Shown: positions 33,904 through 46,215, numbered from the stretch's first letter. The stretch: DNA of 64,000 nt from Owenia fusiformis (GCA_903813345.2 CAIIXF020000004.1:21426477-21490476); one strand, 5' to 3'. The notes: generated by a model not told the origin, from the sequence alone. Numbers and translations are program-made.

Positions 33904-34554
33904 AGCATTTTTGAGAACTGGGCTGTCAGTTGATTGTTTGTTTAATGAAGTTGGTCAATCTGTCCAGGTAAAGCTTGTTTTAATCTGGATTTATTTACAC
34001 GATTAAGATAAAGAATCCGGTTGCTAACAACATTTTTACTTTTGTGATGTTAACAAGTGATTTGCACTTTAGGTCCAGGATGGAATTTTGTATTTTATTA
34101 ATTTCTACTTGCATTTCTTAAGTTAATAACTTGCTTTAGGCTACAAGTTCTAAGTTTATTTTCATTGTTAGCAATTATTCTGTAGTTACATAATCAGTTA
34201 TTAGGCAATACATATTTTAGGAAGGCATTTAAATGCCTAATCGATAGCTTACAGTTACTATAATAGTATGGAGTTAATTGCCAAAGTTAGTCGTAAGAAG
34301 TAGTGTTCAATCAGTATAAGTAGTCAAAGATAACTCAAGATTTAAAGGTAGCATAACTTTTTAGAACCCCTACAAACCATGACATAATAAAAATGAACTG
34401 AATATCTAAAGGTTTTAAAGTGACAGTCATCTTGAAATGATTATATCATCTGCCCCAACAGGACGTTAAGTCCTTGCCCCATACCTGATTAGTTGAAGTC
34501 TTGTATATTTTCTCATCTCAATCAATCACCTATTATCACCCATGAAAAAATTTT
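33904..34554. other. non-coding, nothing recognised
   Basis: AT-rich sequence with no supportable gene. Confidence 0.4.
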
Positions 34555-34733
34555 AATGGACTTTCTCCTTATTTCACTCCATTTCTCTCTAAAATTTGAA
34601 TGAACTGCCTGATTTTCTTGCACTTCTATATAAGATATAGTATAGACTAAATGTCTGTTTACTTTATTCCTCGCTTATTCCACTATTTTCCACCTTATTT
34701 CGCATTTCAAAACATGGCTCAGGTGAAATATTT
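34555..34733 (+). repeat. 190 bp MITE-like repeat, copy E
   Basis: Contains CTCTCTAAAATTTGAATG, CTGATTTTCTTGCACTTC, CTGTTTACTTTATTCC and CGCATTTCAAAACATG. The left terminus is degraded. Confidence 0.7.
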
Positions 34734-34920
34734 TGTCATAGGTATTTGGCATAAGAGGAATGTAAAAAAGCTGCTTCTTAATCAGAGAGGTGTGGAATAA
34801 TAGTGCGGTCAAATTTTGTTTGACTCACTAAATGAATAATGGGAGGGGGCAATAAAGCTTTCCTTCCAGGGCCTCTACCAATCCATGTTCATATACAGTA
34901 TACACAGCCAATCTCTAATA

Positions 34921-35725
34921 GTACCATTGGTACTGTTTTGGCTATAGTAGTTATGGTCCTGTATGTTAAAGTTATGATACTGTTTTGGCTATGGTATTTA
35001 TGGTCCTGTATGAGTTATAGTACTGTTTTGGCTATAGTACTTATGGTCCTGTATGGCATGGCTATGGTACTGTTTTGGCTATGGTACTTATGGTCCTGTA
35101 TGGCACAGTTATGGTACTGTTTTGGCTATGGTACTTATGGTCCTGTATGGCACAGTTATGGTACAGTTTTGGCTATAGTACTTATGGTCCTGTATGGCAC
35201 AGTTATGGTACTGTTTTGACTATGGTACTTATGGTCCTGTATGGCACAGTTATGGTACTGTTTTGGCTATGGTACTTATGGTCCTGTATGGCACAGTTAT
35301 GGTACTGCTTTGGCTATGGTACTTATGGTCCTGTATGGCAGAGTTATGGTACTGTTTTGGCTATGGTACTTATGGTCCTGTATGGCACCGTTATGGTACT
35401 GTTTAGGCTATGGTACTTATGGTCCTGTATGGCACAGTTATGGTACTGTTTTGGCTATGGTACTTATGGTCCTGTATGGCACAGTTATGGTACTGTTTTG
35501 GCTATGGTACTTATGGTCCTGTATGGCACCGTTATGGTACTGTTTAGGCTATGGTACTTATGGTCCTGTATGGCACAGTTATGGTACTGTTTTGGCTATG
35601 GTACTTATGGTCCTGTATGGCACCGTTATGGTACTGTTTAGGCTATGGTACTTATGGTCCTGTATGGCACAGTTATGGTACTGTTTTGAATATGGTATTT
35701 ATGGTCCTGTATGGTACAGTTGACT
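34921..35725. repeat. 47 bp tandem repeat, about 17 copies
   Basis: The unit includes GGTACTGTTTTGGCTATGG, TACTTATGGTCCTGTATGG and CACAGTTAT. The array is most regular from 35090; a CACCGTTATGG variant paired with GTTTAGGC recurs every third or so unit. Several overlapping frames stay open through it and are not genes. Confidence 0.9.
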
Positions 35726-35790
35726 AAAACGGTACTGTTGTTGATCCATTAATATTGAGACAGTCCCTTCGCAAAAATGAACCTCTATAA

Positions 35791-35950
35791 TAGTGTAACC
35801 TCCCAAGTGAAACACCTCTGCAAGTGGAACACTTCAGAAAAGACCAACTGACTTAATGTTAAATGTTAATTACCTTTAGAAGTGAAACACCTTCCAAATG
35901 GAACACCTTTTAAAGATATCAAATATGTTCTACTTAGACAGGTTTCACAT
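35791..35950. mobile_element. pogo-like MITE, degraded ends
   Basis: TAGTGTAACCTCCCAAGTG at the left and GACAGGTTTCACATG at the right, with AAACACCTCTGCAAGTGG and CCAACTGACTTAATG inside. Confidence 0.65.
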
Positions 35951-36156
35951 GAATTGACTGCCTTGTCATCATGGGCAATGACAATGGAATAGAAGACATC
36001 TTTCTTATGGCATTACAAATCATAAAAAAACAAAAGTAAGTGATTTGGTTCATGGGTGACTGATTTCCCTCAATTCACTCCATTCCTTCTTATAATCTGA
36101 GATTGCTGTACTTTTGTCTGTTGTTCTCTTTGAATGACTAATAATGCTCATGTTTA

Positions 36157-36338
36157 AAATGTCCGTCTGCTCATGCTTTGTCATTTCAATATCTCTCTAA
36201 AATTTGAATGAAGTGTCTGATTTTCTTGCATTTCTGTACAATATAAAGTATTAACTACATGCCTGTTTACTTTATTTTTTGATTTTTCCTCTATTTTCTG
36301 CTCTATTTTGCATTTTAAAACATGATGGCAATAAGTTT
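36157..36338 (+). repeat. 190 bp MITE-like repeat, copy F
   Basis: Starts AAATGTCCGTCTGCTCATGC and ends AAAACATGATGGCAATAAG with all central landmarks. The imperfect inverted similarity of the ends (TGTCC..CATG and CATG..GGCA) supports a TIR origin. Confidence 0.8.
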
Positions 36339-36641
36339 TCATGAGTTGTCTCTTTGAACTTGACACCAATCTCGGATTGTTCTTAGTGTGCTGAGTGCAC
36401 TTCTAAGGGCAAGTGTATCCAATAACCTATTGAGCAATATGTGAAATCGCTTCATGCTTCATTGAACCATGGGGTTTCAAGAGAATCCCTTAATTGAACC
36501 TAAATAGAAAAAGCATTTTAAGGATAACCGAAAAAGTCATGAAGAAGAGATTACATGAGACTTAAAGTGGCATCAAAGAAAAGAAAGTATAAAATATTAA
36601 ATCAATTTTCGAAAATCTACAGAAATCATCAAATTAGGCAA

Positions 36642-36736
36642 GAAGTGTTCCACCAGCAGAGGTGTTTCTTGGGAGGTGTTCTACTTGTAGAGGTTCATTT
36701 AACAATGAGTCTTGGCTCCAAATTGAAAACAATCAG
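36642..36736. repeat. pogo-like MITE fragment
   Basis: GAAGTGTTCCACCAGCAGAGG through GAGGTTCATTTAACAATG matches the left half of the family. It ends beside the TTAA foldback. Confidence 0.5.
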
Positions 36737-36740
36737 TTAA

Positions 36741-37746
36741 GGCGACGCTATATTAAATAAAAAGTACAAAAAATGACTGCCATATTTTTTTGATAAAGAC
36801 ACATGTTTTTAAAATCTGTTTACCTTGTATATGAATTGTGTATCTTGACTAATGAAACATGTCAAAGTTAACATCACACATCAACACATTTTTCCAAACT
36901 ATGAATTGGAGGTGCATGGATCCCCAAAGCTAGCATGAAGAGTGCGAAGTGAGGCTAATTTTTGAAAGTTTCAAGGAGTAGCCTTGCAACAGTCACACAT
37001 TTGCAAGAGTCTAAAATTTCCACAAATCATCTTACCTTACCAAGGAACAACGAAGGAGCACGAAAATGTGTACTTCTTGCATTGTTAGAGTATAATAAAG
37101 CTCAAACCATTGTGAATTCTAAATATTTCATGTCCACCATTTTGTTTCCTGGAACTATTTTTTAGTCCAGAGTTATCTTCATTCATGTTTCCATTGTTTA
37201 TCATTCATAAAGCCTCTATCATGTATCTATCATGATAATTACACTGTAATAGATAAAACATACAAGTGATAATCCATGCCACTTGGTGTAGTCACAAAAC
37301 TTGCATGAGGATTAATCAGGAAGTCTAGAAGTAGTTCCGGCAAACAAAATGTGGACATGAAATATTTGGAATTTACAATGTTTGAGGTTTATTATACTCT
37401 AACAATGCAAGAAGTGCACATTTTCATGCTCCTTCGTTGTTCCTGGGAAAGGTAAGATGATTTGTGGAAATTTTAGACTCTTGCAAATGTGTGACTGTTG
37501 CAAGGCTACTCCTTGAAACTTTCAAAAATTAGCCTCACTTCGCACTCTTCATGCTAGCTTTGGGGATCCATGCACCTCCAATTCATAGTTTGGAAAAATG
37601 CGTTTATGTGTGATGTTAACTTTGACATGTTTCATTAGTCAAGATACACAATTCATATACAAGGTAAACAGATTTTAAAAACATGTGTCTTTATCAAAAA
37701 AATATGGCAGTCATTTTTTGTACTTATTATTTAATATAGCGTCGCC
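36741..37746. mobile_element. foldback element with TTAA target duplication
   Basis: Begins GGCGACGCTATATTAAATAA and ends TTATTTAATATAGCGTCGCC, with TTAA on each side (36737-36740, 37747-37750). The arms are about 430 bp each (to about 37170 and from about 37319) with few mismatches; the spacer is about 150 bp. TTAA duplication is used by piggyBac and Kolobok transposases. The arms carry no recognisable protein. Confidence 0.85.
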
Positions 37747-37750
37747 TTAA

Positions 37751-38530
37751 CAGGCCGTAGAAGACCTTCATTTGGACTGTCCTAATTATCCTAATTATCA
37801 GGTGGACAAGATGCATTTATGTAGCTCAATTCACTCTGAGATTAATGAAAACAAAATCAACCGTGGTCAGTATAAAAGTACAATAGTAGTTGAGTGATTG
37901 ATGGTTTTAGCATCTTGAAAGTCTTAAATCTTAAACAGGTTAAGTTTGAATAGCTGATTTTGAATGATCAGATAGAATTTGGCATCATCTAAATTGGTTT
38001 CTTAATTTTGTTATAGTCTCCAATTTTTTGTTGACTGCGGTCAGTGGTTGTTGTTTAGCGGTCACTGACTGTAACAAGTGGCAGGTAGTGACATTTTGCT
38101 GTTAATGCCTTATTGTTATATCTTCAAATGAATAGCTGTTTCATTGTCTTGCAACAAGCTTTTATACATACACTCTCCTGAATTCTAGACAATTCTCCAA
38201 CAATGGACTTAAAATATTGGGACATGCAATACAAGGGATTGCCTATTGAATTTTTCTAGATCAAGTACATGTTCTAATACTGGAAATACTTTTCTTTTTT
38301 TATAAAGGAGATGCATGTATTCTCTTGGTTTGCTTTCACTGACCGATTGATCTTAAGGAAATGAGACGTCATGTCACTTGGAATCTGAGGTTCCCACCAG
38401 TCCAATACATTGCAAACCATCTGTTTATACCAAAACAGATAAATTCTCTTTTCATGCTTATTCTACATGCTTTCCCCTTAGATTAAGGTAAACATTAACA
38501 CTGACTTATGAATATCATAAAATGTTAAAC
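37751..38530. other. non-coding, with a dispersed motif
   Basis: GGTCAGTGGTTG and GGCAGGTAGTGACATTTTG near 38038-38100 relate to 3190-3230. No gene. Confidence 0.4.
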
Positions 38531-38536
38531 AGTGCA

Positions 38537-38715
38537 CAGTGATCTCCCTGGCATAAAAGCAAGTGGGCTGCAGCACCCACCTGAGATTTTGAAAATAGGC
38601 TTGCACCCACTTGAAAAATCATGAAAAATTGGCATATTTTGACCAATTTTGATCTGAATTGTAAAAATGAGAATTTTGCACCCACCTGAGAAAAGATCCT
38701 GGGGAGATCACTCAG
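38537..38715. mobile_element. hAT-like MITE with CAGTGATCTCC ends
   Basis: CAGTGATCTCCCTGG at the left and GGGGAGATCACTCAG at the right. GTGCA flanks both sides (38532-38536, 38716-38720). Internal words GCACCCACCTGAGA and CATATTTTGACCAATTT are shared with 23165-23420. Confidence 0.65.
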
Positions 38716-39071
38716 GTGCATCTATTTTGCTTGGCCCAATGTTGCTCTTTTTGTTTCTGTAATCATTTTAAGCTAAGACGGGTGGCCTATTGTAATCACC
38801 CACTTGTTTAAACTAAAATTACCACAGCATGGGAACTCATTGATGCAGTTATGCAGTTATGTAAACATTGACAGCGTGTTGACAGTTGGTAGCCAAATAA
38901 CCATAATTTTGACATGATTATTTGTCTGGTATTTTTTAACTCCTCTTTAAAATTTCAATGACATTTCTGTACTATTTGAGTTTTGACAAGAGCCCTATTT
39001 TGGTGTGTAGCATTAAAGCACATGGCAGGTTGGGAACTTGCCATGTTAAAACATTAAAAAAACAGTATATA

Positions 39072-39222
39072 CAGTAAAACCTGTCTTAGTGAACATCTTT
39101 CTCTAGTGAACACCTGCATTTAGTGAACACCGCTTCAAGACCACTTTAAATTGACTCCTGTATATAATCCCCTCTCTCCAGTGAACACCTAAGGTGAACA
39201 CTTTTTGTGGGTAATTTTGCTG
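39072..39222. mobile_element. pogo-like MITE
   Basis: TA-CAGTAAAACCTGTCTTAG at the left with several AGTGAACACCT words; the right end is degraded to GGTAATTTTGCTG-TA. Confidence 0.7.
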
Positions 39223-39232
39223 TAATTATACT

Positions 39233-40250
39233 CACTCCCGGTGATCGTGAATATGGGACGGAGGGGGAGAGCAGGCAATTTCTGCTAAAGAATTCAACAA
39301 ATCTGGAAGATTTATTTTTTCAAGAAAAAGTTTACTATTGAATTGCTAAATGGATAGGCGCACGGTATGGTAGAATATGTTAGGTTTTCTGGGATTTTTT
39401 CTGAAACAATACGCATCTAAGGTATGAGATCTATTAAAAAAGGCGCAAGGCCATCAACAGGCACAAATCAACGTTTTTGCTATAAATCAAGCAACAATGG
39501 ACTACACGACCTGTAATAAATACTTGTAAGTGATGTTATCATAACTAAATTAATGTCATTGCTGAATTTATAAAATAAGTTTCCATACGTAAAATAAAAA
39601 ATAATCTAAAATAATTAAAATGGGACGGAGGGGGGGAGGGGACGGAGGGGGGGGGAGTAATAATTCTATAAAGTGAAACAACTTCACACGAATTCTTGTT
39701 TTTGAAAAATGAACTCATTAACTTAGTAAGAAACTGGATGATATACCCCTGGAGACTGAAAAATGGGGACATTTGGAGTAAAAGGACTTAAAGTCGCGAA
39801 ACATCTCTAATCATGTCTTATATACATATTGCTCCCCCCCTCCGTCCCCTCCCCCCCTCCGTCCCAAATTCATTATTTTCGATTATTTTTTATTTATATG
39901 GAAACTTATTTTATAAATTCAGCAATGACATTAATTTAGCTATGATAACATCACTTACAAGTATTTATTACAGGTCGTCCAGACCATTGTTGCTTGATTT
40001 ATAGCAAAATTGTTGATTTGTGCCTGTTGATGGCCTTGCGCCTTTTTTAATAGATCTCATACCTTAGATGCGTATCGTTTCAGAAAAAATCCCAGAAAAA
40101 CTAACATATTCTACCATACCGTGCGCCTATCCATTTAGCAATTCAATAGTAAACTTTTTCTTGAAAAAATAAATCTTCCAGATTTGTTGAATTTCCTAGC
40201 AGAAATTGCCTGCTCCCCCCTCCGTCCCATATTCACGATCACCGGGCGTG
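39233..40250. mobile_element. foldback element with ATACT target duplication
   Basis: Starts CACTCCCGGTGATCGTG and ends CACGATCACCGGGCGTG. ATACT flanks both ends (39228-39232, 40251-40255). Arms of about 425 bp surround a spacer of about 170 bp (about 39658-39829). Each arm carries GGGACGGAGGGGG near its outer end and a doubled form at its inner end. No coding sequence was found. Confidence 0.85.
39622..39657 (+). other. G-rich tract, possible quadruplex
   Basis: Repeated GGGACGGAGGGGGGG with four or more G-runs. The inverted partner (CCCCCCCTCCGTCCCC) is at 39834-39867. Confidence 0.5.
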
Positions 40251-40533
40251 ATACTGTAAATAAAGCCTTATGGTTAAGAAACATGATAGCCCAGGCAACA
40301 ATAGTCGGTATGTGTTAAAAATTAACCACGTTAATGGTTTGGTAAGTCAATGTAACCTTAATGTACAATGTTGTAATGAAATATATAATTTATATAATTT
40401 ATACATGCTAATCCGATACTTAGCTAAATACACATACCAGTCAACAGGAAAAATGTTTTGCCGTATTGTCAATTTTTTAGTCAGGTGTGATCAATTTTTT
40501 TGTAGCCCTTTACATATTTTGCATTTATAAATA

Positions 40534-40696
40534 CAGTGAAACCTGTTAAGTGGAACACCTCTGTTCGTGGAACACTTTTCTGAGTCCCAAGACCAACTGA
40601 CTTAATGTTTAATGAACTTCTAAAGGTAGAACACCTCCCAAGTGGATCACTTAATTTAGAGGTACCAAAGGTGTTCAGCTTAGACAGGTTCTACTG
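40534..40696. mobile_element. pogo-like MITE, near-complete
   Basis: 163 bp: CAGTGAAACCTGTTAAGTGG at the left and GACAGGTTCTACTG at the right, TA both sides. A good reference copy: it shows AACACCTCTGTTCGTGG, CCAACTGACTTAATG and AACACCTCCCAAGTGG in order. Confidence 0.85.
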
Positions 40697-41510
40697 TATA
40701 CATATCATATATACTTATCTCGTATATATATGTACTTAGTCCTAGGTTTCCAAGAAGTATGAGTTGATATATGTTTTGCAGTGTTGCTGGAGTCATTGAC
40801 TTTAATTAATTAGGTTCATAAGGTTTCATTAGGTGTTTTTCTTATGCTTGGGTAGACTAGAGCCGCAGGTGAAAATATTACACGACAGGAAAATTAAAGA
40901 CAAAAGTAAGACAAATATAATTGCAGAATATACACATGCAGAGATGCTATAAAGTCTAGGAAAAACAAATATGCAACTTACATTAGAATATATCAGGAAA
41001 AGGCCGCAATTGCATTTATTATTATTCGAGAAAGCATAAAAGGTTGTTTTAGGATTTGTTATCTACTTTTACATAGAGGTATCTTTTAGTTTGAGGGAAA
41101 TGTTCAGTTAACTTTCAGAAGGAGAAAATCAATCAGAGGGGATAATGTTAACAATTATATTCAGGAACAACTTTGCGATATTAACTTGGTCCCTTAACTC
41201 CTTAATATTATTACAGTACATTGAAACACCCACATGTTGAATAAATCAAAAAATATTGTAAACTTATTATTATGGTACAATGGGAGACAGATGACACATA
41301 AAATTTTAATTAAATTGCCAATTTAGTAATATATTACAAACTGAAAAACTCTTTAAAAGAGAGCAGCAGACCTTATCTTGTTATGATCTATGATCATATA
41401 AATATAATCATTATCATTTCATATTTTATTACCAGTTTTTTAAGTTGACCCACCTGTTACTTGTGATATCATAACAAGGTAAATAGCCCTTGCTAGAAAT
41501 GAATGCTCTT
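40697..41510. other. non-coding, nothing recognised
   Basis: AT-rich sequence with no supportable gene. Confidence 0.4.
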
Positions 41511-41694
41511 TTTTGTCCGTCTGCTCATGCTTATTTCACTCAATTTCTCTCTAAAATTTGAATAAAGTGTCTGATTTTCTTGCATTTCTATACAATTTAG
41601 AGTTTGCATTACATACCAGGGTACTTTTTTCCTTAGGAATTTCAATTTTTGCCAGATCATTTTCAATTTAAGAACATGACCATTATGACATATT
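41511..41694 (+). repeat. 190 bp MITE-like repeat, copy G
   Basis: TGTCCGTCTGCTCATGCTTA at the left, ACATGACCATTATGACATA at the right. The best end pair for judging the imperfect TIR. Confidence 0.8.
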
Positions 41695-42468
41695 TGAGTG
41701 TTGTCATGGTAGTAACTCATTTGTAAAATAAATCAACCTATTAGTCATATTCATACACAAAATTAGAAAATTAGTGACTCAAAGACCCCTTGGCAAAACG
41801 GTGATGCGACGTACAAGATTCTGTGAGAAAAATATATAGGTTCATGAACTCATGATGAAAAATGAAAAATTGTGTTTTAATTCTCTTCATGTTTTCAAAT
41901 CAGATGTTGTACCCTGAATCCACATTCACTAATCACCTTAACCTCTGACTACTATTATAGCTGATTTTAAAGTTTTGATCCTAGGTAAGACTTAATAAGC
42001 TCAAATGTAGCTGTCATGTCATTTTATATGAATATAAAAAAGTAAAAATGCATAAAATTTATTCTTATGATTGTCTGACTGTTCTTTTCTTATTGGATAC
42101 TGGCTCGATCAGAAGTATTTCTAATTTTAAGAGTATAGTTGAAGGTTTTTTTAAAGGGTTAAAGTGTCAATTTCTTAAGATTTAAAAATAACAACAATTG
42201 TTGAATCTATTTTGAACTTTTCCTCATGACTTAAAATATTTCTACTCGCCAGTGTGCAGTATATTAGTACATGTCCCTTAACATTGTCTATAGTCTACTG
42301 AGGAGTCCTTTTTGAGTGCTCGTGTACAAATGTAGCGAAGACAAGCTCTGGGAATATTGGTGTAACGAAATCCTACATGGTCTGTCTAAGTGGTAACAAA
42401 CTCTGTTGAATAATTCATTCATTATAGCGGATTATTTATCGCTGTGACCTACGTTTTTAAACTCCCTT
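41695..42468. other. non-coding, nothing recognised
   Basis: No supportable gene or repeat. Confidence 0.4.
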
Positions 42469-42469
42469 T

Positions 42470-42948
42470 TGCATAATTTCATTATTGTTTTATCTGTCAT
42501 GTGTAGATATTATTTTCACTCCCCTCTATAGTATGGCAACCCTAAATCCTCTACTCGACCGTACTCCAGGGAGCATATCACTACTGTCAATATTATCACC
42601 TGTGCGGGGAGGGGGAGGGGGGGGGGGTGGAGACATCAGAAGTACACTCCCCTCATGCATAATTTTATTATTGCTTTATCCCTCATGTTTGGACATTACA
42701 CTCCCCATCAAAGGTTTGGCAACCTCGACTCCCCTACTAGACCACATGTCAAACCCTGTTAAAGTTTTAATTATTCAAAAAATATTTGTTGTATTGTTTT
42801 GACAAAATTTTATTCAGAAAAATATTCAAACATTGATAAGCTTTATCACACTATTAATTGGGGAGCCAGGATTGCCAAACTTTTGGAGGGGAGTGTATGT
42901 ATCATTTATGCATGAGGGATCATATAATAATTAAGTTATGCATGCTCT
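42470..42948. repeat. TIR-type repeat with duplicated left arm
   Basis: A unit of about 100 bp (GCATAATTTNATTATTGNTTTATC ... CACTCCCC ... GGCAACC) appears at about 42470-42570, again directly at about 42645-42745, and inverted at about 42850-42948 (GCCAAACTTTTGGAGGGGAG, ATGCATGAGGGATCAT). A poly-G stretch lies at 42605-42630. Confidence 0.55.
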
Positions 42949-43620
42949 GATGTCCTGATTTATTGTAATTGTCTACAAACTTAATTGTATTTTGGGCAAA
43001 AGGGAGTTACTCCTTCATTTGTTGAAAAATCAATAGATGTTAAATTGCACTGTTAGAGGAGGGGTTTGGGGACAATGCAAAACTTATTGGCTGCCCCTTA
43101 AGTTACTTTGGTTTGGGGTTTGTTACTTGCCAGTTATATTTGGCTACATGAAAATCATGTAGCCAAATATGTATAATATAATTTTCAGCTCATAGAAGAA
43201 AATTTAAGACTTGTATTTGTAAAAAGTAAAGAATTTTATGTTTACATGAATGAGGGGGGGTGTAGTTTACATTGAGCCTGTCAATAGGAAATTCAGGTCG
43301 GAGTGACCTTAAATGTTATTTTAGATGATGAATGACAGAGGGATTACTCGTTTGTTTGTTAACATGAAGTTAAACATTGATCAAAAGTTAATTACTCTAA
43401 TTTAAGGCATGTATTAATACATGCACATCCTAGAGGTATGTTCCTTATCGGCTTTAAGACAGAAAACATGAACAATACAAATAGTAGTGGTTAATTTATT
43501 AGCATTTGTATTAAGCCACACTTTTTACAAAGTCAAAATGTTAACCACAATTTAGGCTTTAAGGTTCCAGGGCTAGATGGGTAATTTTGGAAGTACTTCA
43601 TCCATTTACAAACCTATCAT
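42949..43620. other. non-coding, small hairpin only
   Basis: ATTTGGCTACATG / CATGTAGCCAAAT (43138-43169) forms a perfect hairpin. No gene. Confidence 0.45.
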
Positions 43621-43624
43621 AAAC

Positions 43625-43830
43625 CAGGCCTGTAGCCAGGGGGGGGGGTTCGCAGGGTTCGGGCGAGCCCCCACTGGCCAAAAATTCTTTCAAAATCATG
43701 CAGTTTTTCACCATTTTTAGCACTTCCCAAGTGATTTTAGCCATATTTGGGCCAAAATTGTCAAATGTGAAACCCCCCTGGAAATTTTTGAAAACTGAAC
43801 CCCCCTTGGCAAATCCTGGCTACGGGCCTG
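43625..43830. mobile_element. hAT-like MITE with CAGGCCTGTAGCC ends
   Basis: CAGGCCTGTAGCCAGG at the left, CCTGGCTACGGGCCTG at the right, flanks TAAAC and TATAC (4 of 5 match). Related to 1366-1550 through ATCATGCAGTTTTTCACC in opposite orientation. Confidence 0.75.
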
Positions 43831-44215
43831 TATACTTATGTTCACCACTGGTAAATGATCTACCCATGGACATTCAATCTATTTCACAATAGTCATTTTT
43901 AATTTTCATACAATTTATATTTAGATTAAAACACTATTTGAAGGGAGAGAACCCTATTTGAAGTTATTATGACTTTATATGTGGACTTTCAGAGGAAACT
44001 GAAAATTTGTTTTTTAGCATCTTGAATGGTTTAGCTTCAAGATATGTCTCTGCCAAATTTTTATTTGTCCCGTAATTCAATTGAATTGTTTAATGATAAA
44101 TATTATTGTTGTGCAAGTAATTTATTTGAAAATTATTCAATTTATTGATTTAAACCCAGAAAGTGTACAATTGTTTGAATGATCAATTTAATGAAATAAA
44201 TTCATCCCTGAGAGA

Positions 44216-44393
44216 AAATGTCGTGGTAGTCATGTTTTAAAATACAAAATAGAGTGGAAAAGAGTGGAATTAGCAAGGAATAAACCAAACAGGCATGTAG
44301 TCAACACTCTAAATTGTATAGAAATGCAAGAAAATTAGGACATTCATTCAAATTTTAAAGAGCAATTCAGTAAAAAGGCATGAGCAGACGTTC
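44216..44393 (-). repeat. 190 bp MITE-like repeat, copy H
   Basis: ATGTCGTGGTAGTCATGTTT at one end and GGCATGAGCAGACG at the other, with all inner landmarks. Confidence 0.8.
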
Positions 44394-45176
44394 ATTTAAA
44401 ATGTATTAGAAGCGTAGTCAGAGGGTCAAAGCTAGAACACTTAAGGAGAATATTAATGCCTTATATGGACCAACTCCTGAACATTTTACAAATATTAGAT
44501 CATGATATTTTGTGTATTTAACTGACTTTGTAAATTTAATAATTTGAGAATTTATGTTCATTTTACTGGTGTATTAAGGTAAGACATTTGAAGAATTTAA
44601 GAAACTGGAAGAGATAGAGTTGATTCGAAAAGGTTTTGAAAGAACTGTCGCAATTATATAATATTTTTTTGCTATCAATTCAGACTATTTCAGGATAATC
44701 CTTTCAGTTTAAGATTGTCTGGCAAAGATGAAATTGGACGTTACAGGATCTTAAATTCTTCAATAACTTTTATATTTCATCAGATATCTCTATTTTGGAG
44801 GAAATAAAGATTGCTTCCAACGTACACTCTATCCTTTCATTTTCCTTGAAAATCGGATGTTAGATTTCTAATTATTTGAAATGTTATTGCAATGGCTCCC
44901 ATATTTAATTAAACATGCATGTCTACTTGTGAAAATAAACTTTTGAAAATATTTTCAGAAAATTATAGATTAAACCAACCAGTCTTCTTGCACAATAAGT
45001 TCAATATTTGATTCTGTGAAGAAAATGTGTTTATGAACTCTATGTTATTGTTCTTAAAGTGTTTTTTAATTAGATTTAGATTAGTCGATAAGTTACTTGA
45101 TAAATCAAAAGTATGTGGGTATTGTTCTTCCATTTGCATGTTGCAAAATTTTTGCAGATATTGACTTTGGACTATA
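44394..45176. other. non-coding, nothing recognised
   Basis: AT-rich sequence. Confidence 0.4.
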
Positions 45177-45356
45177 TAGTAAATACTGTCAAGTGGAACA
45201 CCTCTGTGAATGAAACACCTCTATAAATAGAACACTGTTCAGAGTCTCATGTCCCATTGTCTTAATGTTATATGAATCTTTAAAAGCCTCTGAACATTTC
45301 TCAAGTAGACCACTTGTAGATGTACCAAGGGTGTTCCATTTATATAGGTTTGGCTA
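45177..45356. mobile_element. pogo-like MITE, diverged
   Basis: TAGTAAATACTGTCAAGTGG at the left; TATAGGTTTGGCTA at the right; inner GTCTTAATGTTATATGAATC resembles the reference copy at 40534. Confidence 0.65.
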
Positions 45357-45636
45357 TTATATACAAGCTTAGAGTTAATTTGTTTCATTTTCTATTAAAT
45401 TCCTGTTATCAACTTGAAATTATTTCTTAAATGTGTTTAAGGGCCACTCAGTAAAATTATGATTTCTCTAATAAGCCACTTTAAAAAGAAATTTCCCTGT
45501 ACTCAATTATATTACATATTATTGAACAATAAAATCTGTTACTTATTTTTCATTCATAAAATCAATAGATTGTACACCAACATCATGATTAAAGATCTAA
45601 TCTTGAGTTGTTTTGGTCATCAAAAAGTATTGTACA

Positions 45637-45788
45637 CTTGCCCAAGCCAGCTTTTACCAGGAGGGGGAGCTTTTTTCCAGGGAGGGGAGCTTTTCACAAT
45701 TTTGGCTAAAAATCATACGAAAAATTCTCAGAATGGTGAAAAAACGATTTTGAAAGAATTTCCCCCAGCTCCCCTGGCTACGGGCCTG
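45637..45788. mobile_element. hAT-like MITE with 5 bp duplication
   Basis: The right end CCTGGCTACGGGCCTG is intact; the left end CTTGCCCAAGCCAGC is diverged. GTACA flanks both sides (45632-45636, 45789-45793). Same family as 1366-1550. Confidence 0.75.
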
Positions 45789-45821
45789 GTACATTATCAA
45801 GTGATACCTGATTTTATATTA

Positions 45822-45991
45822 CAGTTAAACCTGTCTTAGTGAACCTAGTGAACACCTCTATCTAGTGAACACCTGTTTCTAGTGCACACCCCTTTTAAGG
45901 ATAATCTCAATTGACTTCTGAGTAAAATTGCCTCTCTGTAGTCAACACCTGAGTATATTTTTGTGGTGTTCACTGTACACAGGTTTTACCT
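45822..45991. mobile_element. pogo-like MITE
   Basis: TA-CAGTTAAACCTGTCTTAG at the left, then CTAGTGAACACCTCTAT twice in near tandem; the right end ACAGGTTTTACCTT has lost its final CTG. Confidence 0.7.
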
Positions 45992-46215
45992 TCTTGAGTG
46001 TCATCAATATGTTTTCAAACCAATAAGTTATCTGTTATGGTCAGAGGTTATTATTGCTAGTTCATTTGGATCAGGGTAATCAGACATAGTGATATTCCCA
46101 AACTCAGGTTTTACCTTGTGAAAGTATGTTAACCTTAACTACATCCTTGAATTGATTTAATTATGTATATCTGATGTAATGGCCCCAAAAGGGAACTTCA
46201 CACGTAATTTATGAG

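Noticed and set aside
34839-35723. Repeat proteins of 70-188 residues
   Set aside because: They are overlapping frames through a 47 bp satellite and have no independent support.
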